Numbered from the stretch's first letter, positions 1 to 8,805 are shown. The stretch: DNA of 23,202 nt from Propionibacteriaceae bacterium (GCA_030450535.1 JAKDIK010000004.1:1-23202), one strand, 5' to 3'. The notes: generated by a model not told the origin, from the sequence alone. Numbers and translations are program-made.

Positions 1-160
1 CCGCTATTTTGGTGACGTCGACGCGCTGACGGCGCATCTGAGCGGAACCCTGCAGGGCGCCGACGTGGTGCTCGTCAAGGCGTCGCGCGGGCTGGCGCTC
101 GAGCGGGTCGCCGCCTCCCTGGGCGACGGGACGCACGACGAGACGGAAGGAGCCCACTGA
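1..160 (+). CDS. murF: MurF C-terminus (UDP-MurNAc-tripeptide--D-Ala-D-Ala ligase), 5' partial
   Basis: Only the last 52 codons are present, read from position 2 to the TGA at 158-160. The peptide contains GADVVLVKASRGLALERV, which matches the C-terminal domain of Mur ligases of the MurF type (the conserved VKxSR..ALE segment). MurF adds D-Ala-D-Ala to the cytoplasmic UDP-MurNAc-tripeptide, making the substrate of MraY, the next gene. The stop overlaps the mraY start as ATGA, typical of translationally coupled dcw genes. The N-terminal and ATP-binding parts lie outside the window, so the call rests on the short motif plus synteny. Confidence 0.85.
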   Translation, partial: RYFGDVDALTAHLSGTLQGADVVLVKASRGLALERVAASLGDGTHDETEGAH

Positions 161-1233
161 TGCCGATGGTCCTGACAGCGGGCGTGCTCGGCCTGCTCGG
201 CACCCTGATCGGGACGCGGGTTGCCATCGGCGTGCTCGTCCACAAGGGGTACGGCCAATACATCCGCGACGACGGCCCGGTGGAGCACCTGAAGAAGAAG
301 GGCACCCCCACGATGGGTGGCATCGCGATCATCCTCGCGGTGCTCATCGCCTACGCCGGCGCCCACCTGATCTACCAGCGGCCGCCCACGGCGTCCGGGC
401 TGCTTCTGCTCGGCCTGTTCACGGGCATGGGCTTCGTCGGCCTCCTCGACGACTGGATCAAGATCTCCCGCGCCCGCAGCCTCGGTCTCAGCAGCGCGGC
501 CAAGCTGGTCCTGCAGGGCCTCATCGGCGTCGCGTTCGCCTACGCCGTCTTCCAGTTCCCCGACGAGCGCGGCATCACCCCGGCCAGCCCGGCGGTCTCG
601 TTCCTGCGCGACATCAGCTGGCTGCACCTGCCGATCTGGCTGGGGATGGTCTGGGTGATCTTCATCATCGCCGCGCTCAGCAACGGCGTGAACCTCTCCG
701 ACGGGTTGGACGGCCTCGCCACGGGCCTGTGCACGATGGTGTTCGCCGCCTACGCGATCCTCAACATCTGGCAGTTCAACCAGTGGTGCTCGCGGCTGGT
801 GAGCGCCGGACCGCAGTGCTACCAGGTCCGCGACCCCATCGATCTCGCGGCCATCTCGTTCGCCCTCGCGGGCGCCTGCTTCGGCTTCCTGTGGTGGAAC
901 ACCTCACCCGCAAAGATCTTCATGGGCGACTCGGGCTCGCTGGCCCTCGGCGCTGCCGTCGCCGGGCTGGCGATCATGACGCGCACCGAGCTGCTGGTCG
1001 TGATCCTCGGCGGCATGTTCGTCATCATCACGCTGTCGGTCGTGCTTCAGGTCGGGTTCTTCAAGCTCACCGGCGGCAAGCGGCTGTTCAAGATGGCCCC
1101 GCTGCACCACCACTTCGAGATGAAGGGGTGGGCCGAGCAGACGGTGGTCGTACGGTTCTGGATCTTCTGCGGCATCTTCATCGCCGCCGGGCTGGGGGTC
1201 TTCTACATGGAATGGGTGGCGGGTCTGCCGTGA
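160..1233 (+). CDS. mraY: Phospho-N-acetylmuramoyl-pentapeptide transferase MraY
   Basis: The 357-residue integral membrane enzyme transfers phospho-MurNAc-pentapeptide to undecaprenyl phosphate, giving lipid I on the inner face of the membrane. Family signatures are all present: KKGTPTMGG near residues 46-54, the Asp-Asp pair D97-D98 in LLDDWIK, NLSDGLDG with D181, FMGDSGS with D257, and the HHHFE triad at H316-H318. Length and about ten hydrophobic segments fit the family. The ATG at 160 overlaps the murF stop (ATGA), and the gene's TGA overlaps the murD GTG (GTGA), so it is translated within a coupled series. No missing motif was seen. Confidence 0.97.
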   Translation: MPMVLTAGVLGLLGTLIGTRVAIGVLVHKGYGQYIRDDGPVEHLKKKGTPTMGGIAIILAVLIAYAGAHLIYQRPPTASGLLLLGLFTGMGFVGLLDDWIKISRARSLGLSSAAKLVLQGLIGVAFAYAVFQFPDERGITPASPAVSFLRDISWLHLPIWLGMVWVIFIIAALSNGVNLSDGLDGLATGLCTMVFAAYAILNIWQFNQWCSRLVSAGPQCYQVRDPIDLAAISFALAGACFGFLWWNTSPAKIFMGDSGSLALGAAVAGLAIMTRTELLVVILGGMFVIITLSVVLQVGFFKLTGGKRLFKMAPLHHHFEMKGWAEQTVVVRFWIFCGIFIAAGLGVFYMEWVAGLP

Positions 1234-2696
1234 GCACGCTGGACTGGATCGCGGACGCCGACCGGCTCTCGCCCTGGCGCGAGGCGACCGTCGTCGTGGC
1301 GGGCCTGGGCACCTCCGGCTTCGCCGCGGCGGACGGCCTCATGGCGCTCGGTGCGGGCCGCATCATCGTGCTCGACGCCGCCGACACCCCCGCCAACGTC
1401 GAGAAGGCCGACCTGCTGGCCCGCCTCGACGTCGAGGTCACCCTCGGCGCCGGCGCGACGGCGAGCCTGCCCGCCGGCGTCCATCTGGTGGTCACCTCGC
1501 CGGGCTGGCGTCCGACCGCGCCGCTGCTGGCGCAGGCGGCCGAGCGCGGCATCCCGATCTGGGGCGAGGTTGAGCTGGCGTGGCGCATGATGCAGCCCGA
1601 CCGGGTCGTCCCGTGGCTGGGCGTCACCGGCACCAACGGCAAGACCACCACCACGTCCATGCTGGAGTCGATGCTGTCCGCGGCCGGCCTGCGGACGTCG
1701 GCGGTGGGCAACATCGGACGCCCCATCATCGAGGCGCTGCTCGACGAGATCGACTACGACGTGCTGGCCGTGGAGCTGTCGAGCTTCCAGTTGCACTGGA
1801 TGCACACCGTCGCGCTCCACTCCGCGGCCGTGCTCAACCTGCACGCCGATCACCTGGAGTGGTACGCCGACGCCGAGGACCCGTACGCGGCGTACGCGGC
1901 CGACAAGGCCACGATCTACGCCCGTGTCACCCACGCGTGCGTCTACAACGACGCCGACCCCGCCACGGAGCAGATGGTGGCCGAGGCCGACGTGACCGAG
2001 GGCGCCCGCGCCATCGGGTTCCGCCTGGGCACCCCGGCCGTCTCGATGCTCGGCGTGGTGGACGACATGCTCGTGGACCGGGCGTTCGTGGAGCAGCGCC
2101 GCGACTCCGCCATGCCGCTGGCCGAGGTCATCGACGTGCGTCCGCTCGCCCCCCACAACGTCGAGAACGCGCTCGCCGCGGCCGCGCTGGCCCGCAGCTT
2201 CGGGGTGTCGCCGCGGGCGGTGAAGGAAGGTTTGCTCTCCCTGCACTTGGGCGACCACCGGATCCAAACGGTGGGTGAGGTCGACGGCGTCACCTTCGTC
2301 GACGACTCCAAGGCCACCAACCCGCACGCGGCGGCGTCCTCGATGCGCGCCTTCGACTCCATCGTGTGGGTCGCCGGCGGGCAGGCGAAGGGCACCACCT
2401 TCGACGAGCTCGTCACCACCTACGCCCCCAAACTGCGCGGCGCGGTGCTGCTCGGCGTCGACCGCGGCGTCATCGCGGACGCCCTCGCCCGACACGCGCC
2501 CGAGGTCCCCGTGATCGTCCTGGACTCGGGGGAGACTGGGGCGATGGACGTTGCCGTGGCCGAGGCCGCGCGGCTCGCCCGGCCGGGCGACACCGTCCTG
2601 CTCGCGCCCGGTTGCGCGAGCAGGGACATGTGGTCCGGGTACGACGCCCGGGGCCGCGACTTCACCGACGCGGTGGGCCGGCTCGGGCACGCCTGA
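1230..2696 (+). CDS. murD: UDP-N-acetylmuramoyl-L-alanine--D-glutamate ligase MurD
   Basis: A 488-residue cytoplasmic Mur ligase that adds D-Glu to UDP-MurNAc-L-Ala with ATP. The N-terminal Rossmann-type domain shows VAGLGTSGFAAADGL; the ATP-binding loop GVTGTNGKTTTT has its lysine at K138; the central domain carries NLHADHLEWY; the C-terminal domain carries DDSKATNPHAAASS and LLAPGCASRDMW. The reading frame is open further upstream, but the GTG at 1230 is chosen because it overlaps the mraY stop as GTGA and places the Rossmann motif at the usual distance from the N-terminus. FtsW follows 22 nt downstream with its own purine-rich ribosome binding site. Confidence 0.96.
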   Translation: MSTLDWIADADRLSPWREATVVVAGLGTSGFAAADGLMALGAGRIIVLDAADTPANVEKADLLARLDVEVTLGAGATASLPAGVHLVVTSPGWRPTAPLLAQAAERGIPIWGEVELAWRMMQPDRVVPWLGVTGTNGKTTTTSMLESMLSAAGLRTSAVGNIGRPIIEALLDEIDYDVLAVELSSFQLHWMHTVALHSAAVLNLHADHLEWYADAEDPYAAYAADKATIYARVTHACVYNDADPATEQMVAEADVTEGARAIGFRLGTPAVSMLGVVDDMLVDRAFVEQRRDSAMPLAEVIDVRPLAPHNVENALAAAALARSFGVSPRAVKEGLLSLHLGDHRIQTVGEVDGVTFVDDSKATNPHAAASSMRAFDSIVWVAGGQAKGTTFDELVTTYAPKLRGAVLLGVDRGVIADALARHAPEVPVIVLDSGETGAMDVAVAEAARLARPGDTVLLAPGCASRDMWSGYDARGRDFTDAVGRLGHA

Positions 2697-2718
2697 CGAG
2701 ACGAGAGGGGGAGAGCGG

Positions 2719-3999
2719 GTGGCGATCCTGACACCGAGCAAACCGCCTCGCGCTGCGGCTCGGACGCGGAAGGACTCCCGCTCGACGTTCTCCGATCAGG
2801 CGTCCGCGTGGCTCAATCACCCGCTCGCCGACATCGTCCTTGCCGCGACCGCGGCGGGCCTGCTGCTGGCGCTGGGGTCGGTCATGGTCTGGTCGGCCTC
2901 GACGGTGTTCAGCTACACGCAGTTCGGCGACTCCTTCTACTTCATGAAGCGCCACCTGGTGTTCCTGGTCGTCGCGGCCGTCGCCGGGTGGGTCACGTCG
3001 CGGATCCCCATCGAACGCGTCCGCGCGCTCGGCTGGGTGGTGTTCGCGGTCGCCGGCATCCTGCTCGCGCTCACGTTCACGCCGCTCGGCTACGGCGTCG
3101 GTGGCAACAAGAACTGGCTCAACCTGGGCGGCTCCAACTCGATGCTGCGCCTCCAGCCGGCGGAGTTCGCCAAGCTGGCGATCGTGGTGTGGGGTGCCGC
3201 GGTGCTCGCCAACAAGCGCAAGCTGCTCGAGCAGCCCAAGCACCTCCTGGTGCCCTTCCTGCCGTTCTCGCTGCTGCTCATCGGCCTGGTGATCCTGCAG
3301 CACGACCTCGGGACGGCGATCCTGCTCGGCGGCCTCGTCGTGGCCGTGCTGTGGTGCGTGGGCGCCCCGATGCGCGTGTTCGGCACGCTGGTCGTCCTCA
3401 TCGCCGTGGGGCTCGGGACGCTGGTGCTGGCCAACCCGAGCCGCATCGCTCGCATCGGAGGCTTTCTCAACCCCGGCTCCGATCCGACCGGCATCAATCA
3501 CCAGCCCATGCAGGCCCTCTACGGGTTGGCGACCGGCGGCTGGTGGGGTGTCGGGCTCGGTTCCAGCCGGCAGAAGTGGGGCAGCCTCGCCGAGGCGCAC
3601 ACCGACTATGTGCTCGCGATCATCGGCGAGGAGCTGGGGTTGGTCGGCACCCTCATCGTCCTCGGGCTGTTCCTGGTGCTCGGGTACGCGGGGGTCCGCA
3701 TCGCCCTGCGCAGCTCGACGTTCTTCGGTCGCCTCGTCGCGGCCGGCGTCACGAGCTGGCTGATGATGCAGGCCCTGGTGAACGTCATGGTGGTGCTCAA
3801 CCTGCTGCCCGTCATCGGCGTCCCGCTGCCGTTCGTCTCCTACGGCGGCTCGGCCCTGCTCGCCAACCTCATGGCGCTCGGCGTCCTCATCGCCTGCGCC
3901 CGCGACGAGCCGGACGCCAAGGCCTGGTTCGCCCGCCGCGCGCGGGCCCGCAAGAAGACCCCCCGGCGCCGCGCCTCGGCCGTGCTGCCCGCTCGCTGA
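2719..3999 (+). CDS. ftsW: Septal peptidoglycan glycosyltransferase FtsW (SEDS family)
   Basis: A 426-residue multi-pass SEDS protein that polymerises lipid II at the septum together with a class B penicillin-binding protein. Visible signatures: GGNKNWLNLGG and PAEFAKLA in the first half, HDLGTAILL, GINHQPMQALYGLATGGWWG from about residue 258, EAHTDYVLAIIGEELG with the putative catalytic Asp at D296, and PFVSYGGSALL near residues 374-378. The GTG at 2719 is chosen because a GAGGGGGAGAG-type ribosome binding site lies 5-12 nt before it; the open frame further upstream only overlaps murD. The C-terminus is a basic cytoplasmic tail rich in Arg and Lys. FtsW rather than RodA is inferred from the location between murD and murG. 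Confidence 0.95.
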   Translation: MAILTPSKPPRAAARTRKDSRSTFSDQASAWLNHPLADIVLAATAAGLLLALGSVMVWSASTVFSYTQFGDSFYFMKRHLVFLVVAAVAGWVTSRIPIERVRALGWVVFAVAGILLALTFTPLGYGVGGNKNWLNLGGSNSMLRLQPAEFAKLAIVVWGAAVLANKRKLLEQPKHLLVPFLPFSLLLIGLVILQHDLGTAILLGGLVVAVLWCVGAPMRVFGTLVVLIAVGLGTLVLANPSRIARIGGFLNPGSDPTGINHQPMQALYGLATGGWWGVGLGSSRQKWGSLAEAHTDYVLAIIGEELGLVGTLIVLGLFLVLGYAGVRIALRSSTFFGRLVAAGVTSWLMMQALVNVMVVLNLLPVIGVPLPFVSYGGSALLANLMALGVLIACARDEPDAKAWFARRARARKKTPRRRASAVLPAR

Positions 4000-4012
4000 G
4001 AAAGCAGAAGAC

Positions 4013-5128
4013 ATGACTGGCTCAACCCCGCAGCTCTCGATCGTGCTGGCCGGCGGCGGCACGGCGGGGCACACCTCCCCGCTCATCGCCACCGCAGAGC
4101 GCCTCCGTGAGGTCGAGCCCGGCGTCACGCTCACCGCAGTCGGCACGCCCAAGGGGCTGGAGGGGCGCGTCGTCCCTGCGGCCGGCCTCGACCTGCGGAT
4201 GATCCCGCCGGTTCCGCTGCCCCGGAAGCTCACCTTGGCGCTGTTCGCCGTCCCCGGCCGCCTGTGGGGGTCCGTGCGCCGGGCGCGGGCGATCCTCGAC
4301 GAGGTGGACGCCGACGCCGTGGTTGGCTTCGGGGGGTATGTCTCGCTGCCGGTGTACCTCGCCGCCCGCCTGCGCCACTCGCCCGTGGTGATCCACGAGC
4401 AGAACGCCGTGCCGGGGCTGGCCAACAAGGTCGCGGCGCGCTTCGCGGCGGTGACGGCCACGTCGTTCCCGGACACCCCGCTGCCCGGCGCCCGCTACGT
4501 CGGGCTGCCCGTCAAGGCGGCCATCACGAACCTCGACCGCGCCGCCGCACGCCCCGCGGCCCGGGCGGCCCTCGGGTTCGAGGGCGACCGGCCCCTCCTG
4601 CTTGTCAGCGGCGGTTCCCAGGGCGCCGTCGCGATCAACGCGGCCGTGACCGGCGCCCGCGAGCGGCTGCTGGCGGCCGGCATCGACGTCCTGCACGTGC
4701 TCGGCCCCAAGAATCTCACCGACGCCCACACCGCCATCACCGATGCGGGCACCGGCGCCGTCTACCGGCCCGTCGGCTACGTGGACGCCATGGAGACGGC
4801 CTACGCCGCCGCCGACCTCATGGTCGGCCGGTCGGGCGCTGGCACCGTCGTCGAGACGGCCACGGTCGGACTGCCGGTCGTGTTCGTGCCGCTGCCCCAC
4901 GGCAACGGCGAGCAGGCCCGCAACGCGACCTTCCTCGTCGAGGGCGGGGCGGGCGTCCTCGTGCCGAATGCCGAGTTCGACGCCGATCGGCTGCTCGCCG
5001 AGGTGCTGCCCATCCTGACCGAGCCCGCGCGCCTGACGGCCATGGCGGACGCCTGCCGGGGACTGGTGCCGGCGGACGCGGCGTCCGACCTCGCCCGCAT
5101 CGTGCTCGACGTCGCCCGGAGGGTGTGA
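4013..5128 (+). CDS. murG: UDP-GlcNAc:lipid I GlcNAc transferase MurG
   Basis: A 371-residue GT28-family peripheral membrane glycosyltransferase that converts lipid I to lipid II. The N-terminal glycine loop reads AGGGTAGHTSP with H20; HEQNAVPG starts at H128; the C-terminal UDP-GlcNAc-binding domain has VSGGSQGAVAIN (GGSQG at 200-204), GRSGAGTVVE from 272 with E281, and HGNGEQARNA at 296-305. The TAGH variant of the usual TGGH loop and the NGEQ form are also familiar from other actinobacterial MurG proteins. The ATG at 4013 follows the ftsW stop by 13 nt. Only 2 nt separate its stop from the murC start. Confidence 0.96.
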   Translation: MTGSTPQLSIVLAGGGTAGHTSPLIATAERLREVEPGVTLTAVGTPKGLEGRVVPAAGLDLRMIPPVPLPRKLTLALFAVPGRLWGSVRRARAILDEVDADAVVGFGGYVSLPVYLAARLRHSPVVIHEQNAVPGLANKVAARFAAVTATSFPDTPLPGARYVGLPVKAAITNLDRAAARPAARAALGFEGDRPLLLVSGGSQGAVAINAAVTGARERLLAAGIDVLHVLGPKNLTDAHTAITDAGTGAVYRPVGYVDAMETAYAAADLMVGRSGAGTVVETATVGLPVVFVPLPHGNGEQARNATFLVEGGAGVLVPNAEFDADRLLAEVLPILTEPARLTAMADACRGLVPADAASDLARIVLDVARRV

Positions 5129-5130
5129 CC

Positions 5131-6546
5131 ATGCCCCTGCTGCGACCCGTGCCCCTCACCCCGGCCGCCGAGACCGGCGGCGTCCATTTCATCGCCATCG
5201 GCGGGGCGGGGATGAGCGGCATCGCCGCGGCGTACCACGCGTTGGGCGTGGAAGTCTCGGGCTCCGACCGTGACGATTCGCCCACCCTGCGCCACCTGGC
5301 CGACCTGGGCATCCGTACGTTCGTCGGGCACGACGCAGCCCAGCTCGGCGACGCGCAGACCGTCGTCGTCAGCTCGGCGATCCGGCCGACCAACCCTGAG
5401 CTCGCCGAGGCGAACCGCCGCGGACTGCGCGTGTGGCACCGTTCGGCCGCTCTCGGCGCCCTCATGCTGGGCCGTCGCGGCGTGGCGGTCACCGGCACCC
5501 ACGGCAAGACGAGCACCTCGGGCATGGTCGCCACGATGCTGACCGCCCTCGGCGCCGACCCCGGCTACGTCATCGGCTCGCCGCTGGCCGCCACGGGGGA
5601 GAGCTCGGCGCTGGGCACCGGCGACGCCTTCGTGGTCGAGGCCGACGAGTCCGACGGCTCGTTCCTCCAGTACCCGGCCGAGATCGTCGTCGTCACCAAC
5701 ATCGAGGCCGACCACCTCGACAACTGGGGCACCCCGGAGCGCTATGCCGCCGGCTTCGTCGAGATGGCCGGGGCGGAAGGCGTCGCCACCGTCATCCTGA
5801 ACGCCGACGACCCGCACACCCCCGCCCTCACCGCCGAGCTGACGTCCCGGGGCAAGGCGGTGGTGACCGTCGGCGAGGCAGCGGACGCCGGCGTCCGGCT
5901 CACCGAGGTGGAGCTGACGCCCACGCTCACCCGCGCCAGGTTGATCGCCGACGGCGACGACGGAATCCTCGACCTCGCCGTGCCGGGACGCCACAACCTG
6001 CACAACGCGGCAGCGGCCTACGCCGTCGGTCGCGCCCTGGGCCATGAGGGGGCGGCGCTGCGCGCGGCGCTGGGGACCTTCGCCGGCACGCACCGGCGCT
6101 TCGAGTACAAGGGCAGCAGCGCTGGCGTCCGCGTGTTCGACGACTACGCCCACCATCCGACCGAGGTGGCTGCGGCGCTGGCGGCGGCGCGCGCCCGCGT
6201 CGAGCCCGGTGGGCGGCTGGTGGCGGTCTTCCAACCGCACCTGTTCAGCCGCACGCGCGACTTCGCCGCCGATTTCGCCGACGCGCTCGGTGCCGCCGAT
6301 CTCGTCGTGGTGTGCGGCATCTACCCGGCGCGCGAGGATGCCGAGGACTTCCCCGGGGTCACCGCCGATCTCGTGGCCGATCGAATCGCCGCGAATACCG
6401 CGACCCTGCTGGTGCCTGAGCTGTCCGACGCCGCCACCGCGCTCGCCGGGCTCGTCCGGCGAGGCGATCTCGTCCTCACCCTGGGCGCCGGCGACATCAC
6501 GACGCTCGGGCCGCTCCTGCTGGCCCGGCTGGGGGAGTCGACGTGA
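5131..6546 (+). CDS. murC: UDP-N-acetylmuramate--L-alanine ligase MurC
   Basis: A 471-residue cytoplasmic ligase that starts the stem peptide by joining L-Ala to UDP-MurNAc. The N-terminal domain has HFIAIGGAGMSGIA, the ATP loop VTGTHGKTSTSG has its lysine at K126, the central domain shows VVTNIEADHLDNWG, and the C-terminal domain shows RRFEYKG, DDYAHHPTEV and FQPHLFSRT. All are diagnostic of MurC rather than MurD/E/F. The frame is open far upstream, but the ATG at 5131 is the only start giving the normal MurC N-terminus; it sits 2 nt after murG. The stop overlaps the ftsQ GTG start (GTGA). No murB lies between murC and ftsQ. Confidence 0.96.
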   Translation: MPLLRPVPLTPAAETGGVHFIAIGGAGMSGIAAAYHALGVEVSGSDRDDSPTLRHLADLGIRTFVGHDAAQLGDAQTVVVSSAIRPTNPELAEANRRGLRVWHRSAALGALMLGRRGVAVTGTHGKTSTSGMVATMLTALGADPGYVIGSPLAATGESSALGTGDAFVVEADESDGSFLQYPAEIVVVTNIEADHLDNWGTPERYAAGFVEMAGAEGVATVILNADDPHTPALTAELTSRGKAVVTVGEAADAGVRLTEVELTPTLTRARLIADGDDGILDLAVPGRHNLHNAAAAYAVGRALGHEGAALRAALGTFAGTHRRFEYKGSSAGVRVFDDYAHHPTEVAAALAAARARVEPGGRLVAVFQPHLFSRTRDFAADFADALGAADLVVVCGIYPAREDAEDFPGVTADLVADRIAANTATLLVPELSDAATALAGLVRRGDLVLTLGAGDITTLGPLLLARLGEST

Positions 6547-7283
6547 CGAGGCTGGCAGAATCCCGACCCGAACCGCTGGTCGACGTCACCGGTGCCCGGC
6601 GGCGCCGGGCGCGCGCCCGCCTGCGGCGCCGGCTCACCGTCGCCGGCATCGTGCTGGGCTTCGTGGCGTTGGTCGGCGGCGGCGCGTGGCTGATGGGTTG
6701 GTCGAGCGTGTTCTCCACCGACGAGGTCGTCACCGAGGGGCTGGTCGTCCTCACCCACGACGATGTCGTGGCGGCGGCGCAGGTGCCGGTGGGCGGGCCG
6801 CTGGCCCGCGTAGACACCGACGCGATCGCCGAGCGGGTGCGCGCGATGCCGCCGGTGGCCGACGTGGCCGTCTCGGCCCGCTATCCGCACACCGTCCGGA
6901 TCGCCGTCACCGAGCGGACCCCGGTCATCGCGTTGGAGATCGGGCGCAACTTCGTCTTCGTCGACGACACGGGCACGGCGTTCCACAGCAGCCGGACTGC
7001 GCCCGAGGGCGTCCTGCTGGCGCGCGGCAGCGTGGGGGACGAGACGCTGCTCGCCGCCTACAGCCACGTCGCCGCGGCGCTGCCCGAGCAGGTGCGCGCC
7101 GAGGCGTCCGCGATCAGCGGCGACACCCTCGACTCGATCGCGATCTCGCTGCGTGATGGCCGACGGATCGTCTGGGGTGGCCCCGAGAATTCCGAGCTCA
7201 AGGCGCAGGTCATCGTGCCGCTGCTGGCCATGCAGGCGCGGGTCTACGACGTCTCCGCGCCGAGCCACCCGACGACCCGCTGA
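6543..7283 (+). CDS. ftsQ: Cell division protein FtsQ (DivIB)
   Basis: A 246-residue bitopic membrane protein. A short, very basic cytoplasmic segment (Arg-rich, residues 16-30) precedes one transmembrane helix at about 31-51. An extracytoplasmic POTRA domain follows from about residue 58 to 125 (ends with PHTVRIAVTERTPV), then the FtsQ beta domain; the C-terminus DVSAPSHPTTR resembles other actinobacterial FtsQ tails. FtsQ bridges early and late divisome components. GTG start at 6543 overlaps the murC stop. It is the last gene of the contiguous series before the ftsZ regulatory gap; an inverted repeat starts at the very next base after its stop. Confidence 0.93.
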   Translation: MTRLAESRPEPLVDVTGARRRRARARLRRRLTVAGIVLGFVALVGGGAWLMGWSSVFSTDEVVTEGLVVLTHDDVVAAAQVPVGGPLARVDTDAIAERVRAMPPVADVAVSARYPHTVRIAVTERTPVIALEIGRNFVFVDDTGTAFHSSRTAPEGVLLARGSVGDETLLAAYSHVAAALPEQVRAEASAISGDTLDSIAISLRDGRRIVWGGPENSELKAQVIVPLLAMQARVYDVSAPSHPTTR

Positions 7284-7329
7284 GCGGACACTTCAGGCCG
7301 CCGCGAGCGGTGTCACGGCGAGTGTCCGC
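7284..7329. repeat. Inverted repeat directly after ftsQ
   Basis: Perfect 9-bp arms GCGGACACT (7284-7292) and AGTGTCCGC (7321-7329) flank a 28-nt GC-rich loop. The left arm starts at the first base after the ftsQ stop codon. It may act as a transcription terminator or attenuator of the long dcw transcript; there is no T-run. Its GACACT/AGTGTC core resembles the larger palindrome at 21461-21534. Confidence 0.55.
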
Positions 7330-7391
7330 CGCCGTCGGGGCCCGGACGCGGGCGCGGCGCGACCCGGTCGCCAACCAACCCTCAGCCAACT

Positions 7392-7408
7392 CTCAACCCC
7401 GGGTTGAG
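7392..7408. promoter_or_regulatory. 17-bp palindrome upstream of the ftsZ promoter, possible operator
   Basis: Perfect 8-bp arms CTCAACCC and GGGTTGAG around a single C. The centre is too tight for a full RNA hairpin, so a dimeric DNA-binding protein site is the simpler reading. It lies roughly 70 nt upstream of the predicted ftsZ transcription start and 152 nt before the start codon. No known regulator is assigned. Confidence 0.4.
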
Positions 7409-7434
7409 GGGCGCGCCGGGCGGGGTGGGGCTGA

Positions 7435-7464
7435 TGGACTCGCGTTGTCCGGGCTCACTAACCT
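7435..7464 (+). promoter_or_regulatory. Putative ftsZ promoter
   Basis: TGGACT (7435-7440), 18-nt spacer, TAACCT (7459-7464) resembles a housekeeping sigma-70-type promoter. It would give a 5' leader of roughly 90 nt before ftsZ. The -10 element is framed by the short inverted repeat CTCAC (7454-7458) / GTGAG (7465-7469), a possible repressor site. Confidence 0.45.
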
Positions 7465-7559
7465 GTGAGGGTCCGCTCGACTCGACGCCTTCCCCGCGAC
7501 CAGCCGAAGCCGAGGGGCGCAGAACCTGAAAAATCCGGATCGAGGAACGAGCAAACCCC

Positions 7560-8801
7560 GTGGTGAGTGCATCCCAGAACTACCTGGCAGTGATCAAGGT
7601 CGTGGGCGTCGGGGGCGGTGGCGTCAACGCCGTCAACCGCATGATTGAGGCCGGGCTCCGAGGCGTCGAGTTCATCGCCGTGAACACCGACGCCCAGGCG
7701 CTGCTCATGAGCGACGCCGACGTGAAGCTCGACATCGGTCGCGAGCTCACCCGAGGGCTCGGCGCCGGTGCCGATCCCGACAAGGGGCGCCAGGCGGCCG
7801 ACGATCACGCCGAGGACATCGAAGAGGTCCTCAAGGGCGCCGACATGGTCTTCGTCACCGCAGGCGAGGGCGGCGGCACGGGCACGGGCGCGGCCCCGGT
7901 CGTCGCGCGCATCGCCCGCTCGCTGGGCGCGCTGACCATCGGTGTCGTCACGCGGCCGTTCAGCTTCGAGGGCAAGCGTCGCGCGACGCAGGCCGAGAGC
8001 GGCATCACGAACCTGCGGGATGAGGTCGACACCCTCATCGTCATCCCCAACGACAAGCTGCTCGAGATGACCGACCATCAGGTCGCGATCCTGGACGCCT
8101 TCAAGCAGGCCGACCAGGTGCTCATGCAGGGCGTCTCCGGCATCACCGATCTCATCACGACGCCCGGCTTGATCAACCTCGACTTCGCCGACGTGAAGGC
8201 CGTCATGAGCAACGCGGGCTCCGCGCTGATGGGCATCGGATCGGCCCGCGGCGAGGACCGCGCCCGCGCCGCCGCCGAGATGGCCGTGTCGAGCCCCCTG
8301 CTCGAGGCGTCCATCGACGGTGCGCACGGCGTCCTGCTCTCGATCGCCGGTGGTTCCGACCTGGGCCTGTTCGAGGTCTCGGCCGCGGCGAACCTCATCG
8401 AGGAGTCGGCGCACGAGGACGCGAACATCATCTTCGGTACCGTCATCGACGACGCCCTCGGCGACGAGGTGCGCGTGACGGTCATCGCGGCCGGCTTCGA
8501 CGGTGGCACGCCGCCGCGTCGCCAGCCCGGGGTGACCCGCCAGCCCGATCTGCGCGCCCAGCAGCGTCCGGCGCCGCAGCCCGCCGGACGTCCGCAGCCC
8601 TCGGGCGGCCAGCAGTCGGCCCAGCAGGGCGGCTCGCAGAGCCGTGACGCGCAGCAGGGTGGTTCGCCGCAGGGCGGGCAGCAGCCGGCCTCGTCGCAGG
8701 GTGGGCAGCCGGAGCAGTCGGTGCCGCAGACGCAGCGGGCGCCGATGCGTCGCCCCGATCCGGGCGACGACGAGCTGGACGTGCCCGATTTCTTGAAGTA
8801 A
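7560..8801 (+). CDS. ftsZ: Cell division GTPase FtsZ
   Basis: A 413-residue tubulin homologue that polymerises into the Z-ring at mid-cell. The GTPase core shows VVGVGGGGVNAVNRMIE (residues 14-30), the tubulin signature GGGTGTG at 104-110, and the T7 loop NLDFADVKAVM that completes the neighbour's active site. From about residue 315 to 402 runs a disordered linker rich in Gln, Gly, Ser and Pro with imperfect QQGGS repeats; the last 11 residues DDELDVPDFLK form the conserved C-terminal peptide that binds SepF and other partners. Two adjacent GTG codons (7560 and 7563) are both possible starts; GAGGA at 7542-7546 is the likely ribosome binding site, at rather long spacing. It has its own promoter region after ftsQ. 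Confidence 0.97.
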   Translation: MVSASQNYLAVIKVVGVGGGGVNAVNRMIEAGLRGVEFIAVNTDAQALLMSDADVKLDIGRELTRGLGAGADPDKGRQAADDHAEDIEEVLKGADMVFVTAGEGGGTGTGAAPVVARIARSLGALTIGVVTRPFSFEGKRRATQAESGITNLRDEVDTLIVIPNDKLLEMTDHQVAILDAFKQADQVLMQGVSGITDLITTPGLINLDFADVKAVMSNAGSALMGIGSARGEDRARAAAEMAVSSPLLEASIDGAHGVLLSIAGGSDLGLFEVSAAANLIEESAHEDANIIFGTVIDDALGDEVRVTVIAAGFDGGTPPRRQPGVTRQPDLRAQQRPAPQPAGRPQPSGGQQSAQQGGSQSRDAQQGGSPQGGQQPASSQGGQPEQSVPQTQRAPMRRPDPGDDELDVPDFLK

Positions 8802-8805
8802 CGCC

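Noticed and set aside
2662..4476. 604-codon minus-strand open frame opposite ftsW/murG
   Set aside because: Antisense shadow with Arg/Glu/His-rich composition; ftsW and murG are unambiguous.
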